From Bog-756 sp963776225 (lineage in GTDB: Bacteria; Actinomycetota; Acidimicrobiia; Acidimicrobiales; RAAP-2), in contig CAVZLL010000004.1 in NCBI GenBank assembly GCA_963776225.1, positions 248,001-312,000 on the forward strand: 64,000 nt of DNA. Direction: 5' to 3'. Both the position numbers and the translations under genes were made by a program. Shown here piece by piece: positions 61,352-64,000 of the stretch; position 1 is the first letter of the stretch, and each line of letters opens with the position of its first letter. The notes beneath the pieces were generated by a model. The model worked only from the letters and a program-made list of their open reading frames with translations. It was not told where the DNA came from and made no database searches.

Positions 61352-62503
61352 CTAGCCCAGGGCCGCCCCACCGACGGTGCCGGCCGGTCCGTCGCCCCAG
61401 CGCTCGGCGGTGCGGGCACGCAGGGTGTCGAGCTCCCCGCGCTCGATCGCGTCCCGGGCCTGGTCCATGAGGTCGAGCACGTAGGTCAGGTTGTGGAGGC
61501 TGAGGAGGCGCCAGGCCGTCGGCTCGCCGACCGACAGCAGATGCCGGAGATACCCCCGGGACCAGCGTGCGCAGGTCGGGCAGCCACACGAGGGATCGAT
61601 CGGTCGGTCGTCGGTGGCGTGTATCGCATTGCGGAGGTTGAGCCGACCGACGCTCGTCCACAGGGAGCCGTGTCGGGCCAACCGGGTCGGCGCAACGCAG
61701 TCGAACTGGTCGACCCCGAGGGCGATCGCCTCGAGCATGCCGACGGGGTCCCCGACTCCCATCAGGTAGCGCGGTCGGTCCGCCGGGAGGTGGGGCACGG
61801 TCACCGAGAGGGCCTCCAGCATCGCCGGGCGGGGCTCTCCGACCGAGAGACCGCCGATGCCGTAGCCGTCGAGGTCGAGGGCGACCGTCCGCTCGGCGCT
61901 CTCGACCCGCAGGGTGGGATCGGTGCCGCCCTGGACGATCCCGAACAGCGCCTGGTGCTCGGGCCGGGTCTCGATGCGTTGGTGGTGGCACCTCGCTCTG
62001 GCCGCCCATGCCGAGGTGCGCTCGACGGCGAGGCGGAGCGCCTCGGAGCTCGCGGGCAGGCTCTCGCAGACGTCGAGCACCATCTGGATGTCGCCGCCGA
62101 TCAGGGCCTGGGTCTCGACGGCCGACTCGGGGGTCATCCGGACCACCGAGCCGTCGTAGACCGAGGTGAAGGTGACCCCGTCGTCGTCGACCACGGGACG
62201 CAGCGAGTGGACCTGGTACCCGCCCGAGTCGGTGAGGGTGTGCCCGCTCCACCCGGTGAACCGGTGGAGCCCGCCGAGGGCGGCGACGACTGCGGCGCCC
62301 GGACGGAGCAGGAGGTGGTAGGCGTTGGCGAGCACCACCTCGGCTCCGAGCGCCTCGAGGTCCGTGCTGTCGAGGGCCTTGACCGCCCCCTTCGTGCCGA
62401 CGGGCATGAAGGCCGGCACCCGGTAGGAGCCCCGCGGGGTGACCACCCGGCCGGTGCGTGCGGTGCCGTCGGTGGCGGTGACCTCCACCACCAGCGGGTT
62501 CAT
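61352..62503 (-). CDS. tgt: tRNA-guanine transglycosylase
   Basis: Swaps guanine 34 for preQ1 in tRNAs with GUN anticodons. It is 383 residues. It has LTDSGGYQV with the general-base aspartate, FGIVQGG, GIGGLSVGE, the nucleophile in GVDQFDCVAPTRLARHG and the zinc site CGCPTC plus the histidine in LLSLHNLTY. The start overlaps the queA stop by four bases, so the two queuosine genes are coupled. Confidence 0.95.
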   Translation of the reverse strand: MNPLVVEVTATDGTARTGRVVTPRGSYRVPAFMPVGTKGAVKALDSTDLEALGAEVVLANAYHLLLRPGAAVVAALGGLHRFTGWSGHTLTDSGGYQVHSLRPVVDDDGVTFTSVYDGSVVRMTPESAVETQALIGGDIQMVLDVCESLPASSEALRLAVERTSAWAARARCHHQRIETRPEHQALFGIVQGGTDPTLRVESAERTVALDLDGYGIGGLSVGEPRPAMLEALSVTVPHLPADRPRYLMGVGDPVGMLEAIALGVDQFDCVAPTRLARHGSLWTSVGRLNLRNAIHATDDRPIDPSCGCPTCARWSRGYLRHLLSVGEPTAWRLLSLHNLTYVLDLMDQARDAIERGELDTLRARTAERWGDGPAGTVGGAALG

Positions 62504-63597
62504 CCCGGTCCCGCTGCGGGGGTTCGGTCCGCCCAGCGAGGGGCCCCCTTGGGACGGGCCCGCCCGACGATCATGGCGTCCCCGAAGGACAGGAAGCGAT
62601 AGCCCGCCTGCAGCGCGGTCGCATAGAGGTCCCGCCAGCCCGGCCCACAGAACGACTCGACCATCAGCAGGAGGCTCGAGCGGGGCAGATGGAAGTTGGT
62701 GACCAGCACGTCGACCACCCGGAACGGGAACGCCCCGTGGATGTAGAGGTCGGTCCGCCCCGAGAGGACTCCGGTGGCTGCCGCCGACTCGAGGGCTCGT
62801 ACCGCGGTGGTGCCGACCGCGACGACCCGCTCGGCCGACCGGCAGGCCGCGACCGTCTCCGGCGGTACCGAGTACCGCTCACTGTGGATGACGTGGCCCT
62901 CGGCGGTGGCCGCGGTGACCGGGCGGAAGGTGTCCAGCCCGATCGCCAGGTCCACCCGGGCCAGCCGCGCGCCGGCCGCACGGCACTCGGCGAGCAGGTC
63001 GTCGGTGAAGTGGAGCCCGGCGGTGGGGGCGGCCGCCGAGCGGTCCACGAGCGGGCGGTCGGCTGCGTAGACCGTCTGGTACCGGTCGGGGTCGGACGGT
63101 GGCCGGTGGATGTAGGGCGGAAGCGGCATCGAGCCCGCCCGGTCCACGACATCCGGATCGAGGAGCCGGACCCGCCTCGTCCCACGCCCGACGAGCGGCT
63201 CACCGACCTCGACCACCGCCCGCCGCGACCCGGCAGGAGCGACGAGCCGGGTCCCCGGGCGGAGGCGACGACCCGGGCGGACCAGCGCCTCCCACTCGTC
63301 CCCCTCCGGTCCGTCGGCTCCCGCTGCCCCGCTGTCCACGAGCGGCTCGACCAACAGGACCTCGGCCCGGCCACCGCCCGGCCTGGCCAGGGCGAGGCGG
63401 GCGGCCAGCACCCTCGTCTCGTTGACCACCAGCAGGTCACCGGGGCGGAGCAGACCGGGAAGGTCCCCCATGGTGGCGTGCCGACTCCCCGGAGCCCCGT
63501 TCACCCCGGGACCGACGAGCAGCCGCGCCGCCGAGCGCGGCTCGACCGGCTCCTGGGCGATGGCCGACTCGGGGAGCCCGTACTCGTAGGCGTCCAT
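62500..63597 (-). CDS. queA: S-adenosylmethionine:tRNA ribosyltransferase-isomerase
   Basis: Builds epoxyqueuosine on preQ1-tRNA. It is 365 residues from the ATG with YGLPESAIAQEPVEPRSAARL, PGDLLVVNETRVLAARL, the segment AAPTAGLHFTDDLLAE, GLDTFRPVTA, HSERYSVP, VGTTAVRALES and TNFHLPRSSLLLMVESFCG, all family blocks. An in-frame GTG at 63678 would add 27 residues of low similarity. It lies 170 bp after ruvB. Confidence 0.94.
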   Translation of the reverse strand: MDAYEYGLPESAIAQEPVEPRSAARLLVGPGVNGAPGSRHATMGDLPGLLRPGDLLVVNETRVLAARLALARPGGGRAEVLLVEPLVDSGAAGADGPEGDEWEALVRPGRRLRPGTRLVAPAGSRRAVVEVGEPLVGRGTRRVRLLDPDVVDRAGSMPLPPYIHRPPSDPDRYQTVYAADRPLVDRSAAAPTAGLHFTDDLLAECRAAGARLARVDLAIGLDTFRPVTAATAEGHVIHSERYSVPPETVAACRSAERVVAVGTTAVRALESAAATGVLSGRTDLYIHGAFPFRVVDVLVTNFHLPRSSLLLMVESFCGPGWRDLYATALQAGYRFLSFGDAMIVGRARPKGAPRWADRTPAAGPG

Positions 63598-63767
63598 CGG
63601 TGTCGGTTCGTCCCGTGCCACAGGGTCGACCGTCCGGGCGGGCAGGTGGACCGAGCGGTGGTCGGTGGGCGCGGTCACCGGCCCATCGTGGCACCGTGGC
63701 CTCGGATCGCACCACGGCGCCGGGCCGCGCGGACCTCCGGTGGCGCCGAACAGGCCGGTGGGGCCGT

Positions 63768-64000
63768 TCAGGCGCTCCCGGGTGGCGCGGAGGCCCAGAG
63801 GGAGGGGGCGTCGACCGGGTTCATCCCGAGGTGGGCCCAGGCAGCGGGACCGGGGATCCTGCCGCGGGCGGTCCGCTGGATGAGTCCCTGCTGCAGCAGA
63901 TACGGCTCGTAGGCCTCTTCGATGGTGTCCGACTCCTCGCCGATGCACTGGGAGAGGGTGGTGAGCCCCACCGGCCGTCCCCCGAACCGCCGGCACAGCA
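63768..64000 (-). CDS. ruvB: Holliday junction ATPase RuvB (C-terminal fragment)
   Basis: Only the last ~77 residues are in the window; the gene continues past the right edge. The winged-helix C terminus is unmistakable: LCRRFGGRPVGLTTLSQ, GEESDTIEEAYEPYLLQQG and IQRTARGR, then a ~30-residue tail. It pumps branch migration with RuvA. The order ruvB-queA-tgt-yajC-secD-secF is usual in actinobacteria. Confidence 0.95.
   Translation of the reverse strand, partial: LCRRFGGRPVGLTTLSQCIGEESDTIEEAYEPYLLQQGLIQRTARGRIPGPAAWAHLGMNPVDAPSLWASAPPGSA

Overview
The window is one continuous piece of a very GC-rich chromosome from an actinobacterium. Evidence for this is the mycothiol-synthase-like gene, the ruvB-queA-tgt-yajC-secDF-relA-hisS-aspS-rarA-alaS-ruvX-mltG-aroE gene order, frequent GTG starts, and TANNNT boxes placed just upstream of start codons. 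The FabD carrying an extra C-terminal domain and the GYWLVASDGGIF repeats remind me of Acidimicrobiia. That placement is from memory and inference, not from a search.

Layout. 1-3339: end of a type II fatty-acid synthesis cluster (fabD, fabG, acpP, fabF). 3453-5225: an ABC1/UbiB-like kinase. 5250-8840: trpC-trpF-trpB-trpA on the minus strand. 8965-11237: a two-component pair. 11461-13003: a complete IS3-family insertion sequence. 13052-15812: an HNH/DUF222 nuclease and a phosphotransferase. 15933-24796: a minus-strand histidine cluster hisD-C-B-H-A-F, a GroES-like gene, hisI, trpE and a YgfZ-type gene. 24907-31613: a small orphan gene, nth, mshD-like, a VIT-type transporter, a MaoC hydratase, a MerR regulator and menG-menF. 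31623-38386: a frameshifted hydrolase, a polyprenol-phosphate glycosyltransferase, two membrane proteins and ppk1. 38494-42498: two SEDS cell-wall polymerases, a BFN-domain protein and aroE. 42517-47526: mltG, a frameshifted ruvX, alaS and two small membrane proteins. 47619-57754: a secreted sedolisin with tandem repeats, rarA, aspS, hisS and relA. 57821-64000: secF, secD, yajC, tgt, queA and the end of ruvB.

Most genes are housekeeping: fatty acid, tryptophan, histidine and menaquinone synthesis, aminoacyl-tRNA synthetases, DNA repair, protein export, queuosine modification, stringent response and wall growth. Neighbouring genes often overlap by 1-4 bases (ATGA, GTGA or TGATG), so translational coupling is widespread. 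trpD, trpG, hisG and hisE are not in the window.

The points most worth following are these. A FabD is fused to a lipoyl/biotinyl-like domain that lacks the modifiable lysine. About nineteen genes start 3-10 nt after a TANNNT-like -10 box, which suggests pervasive leaderless transcription. nth and mshD have mirror-image divergent -10 boxes. The IS carries a GGGAAAA slippery site. ruvX and an alpha/beta hydrolase each carry a single frameshift. A sedolisin ends in six near-identical 42-residue repeats. Two convergent genes overlap by 158 bp in coding sequence. I saw no tRNA, rRNA, CRISPR array or prophage.
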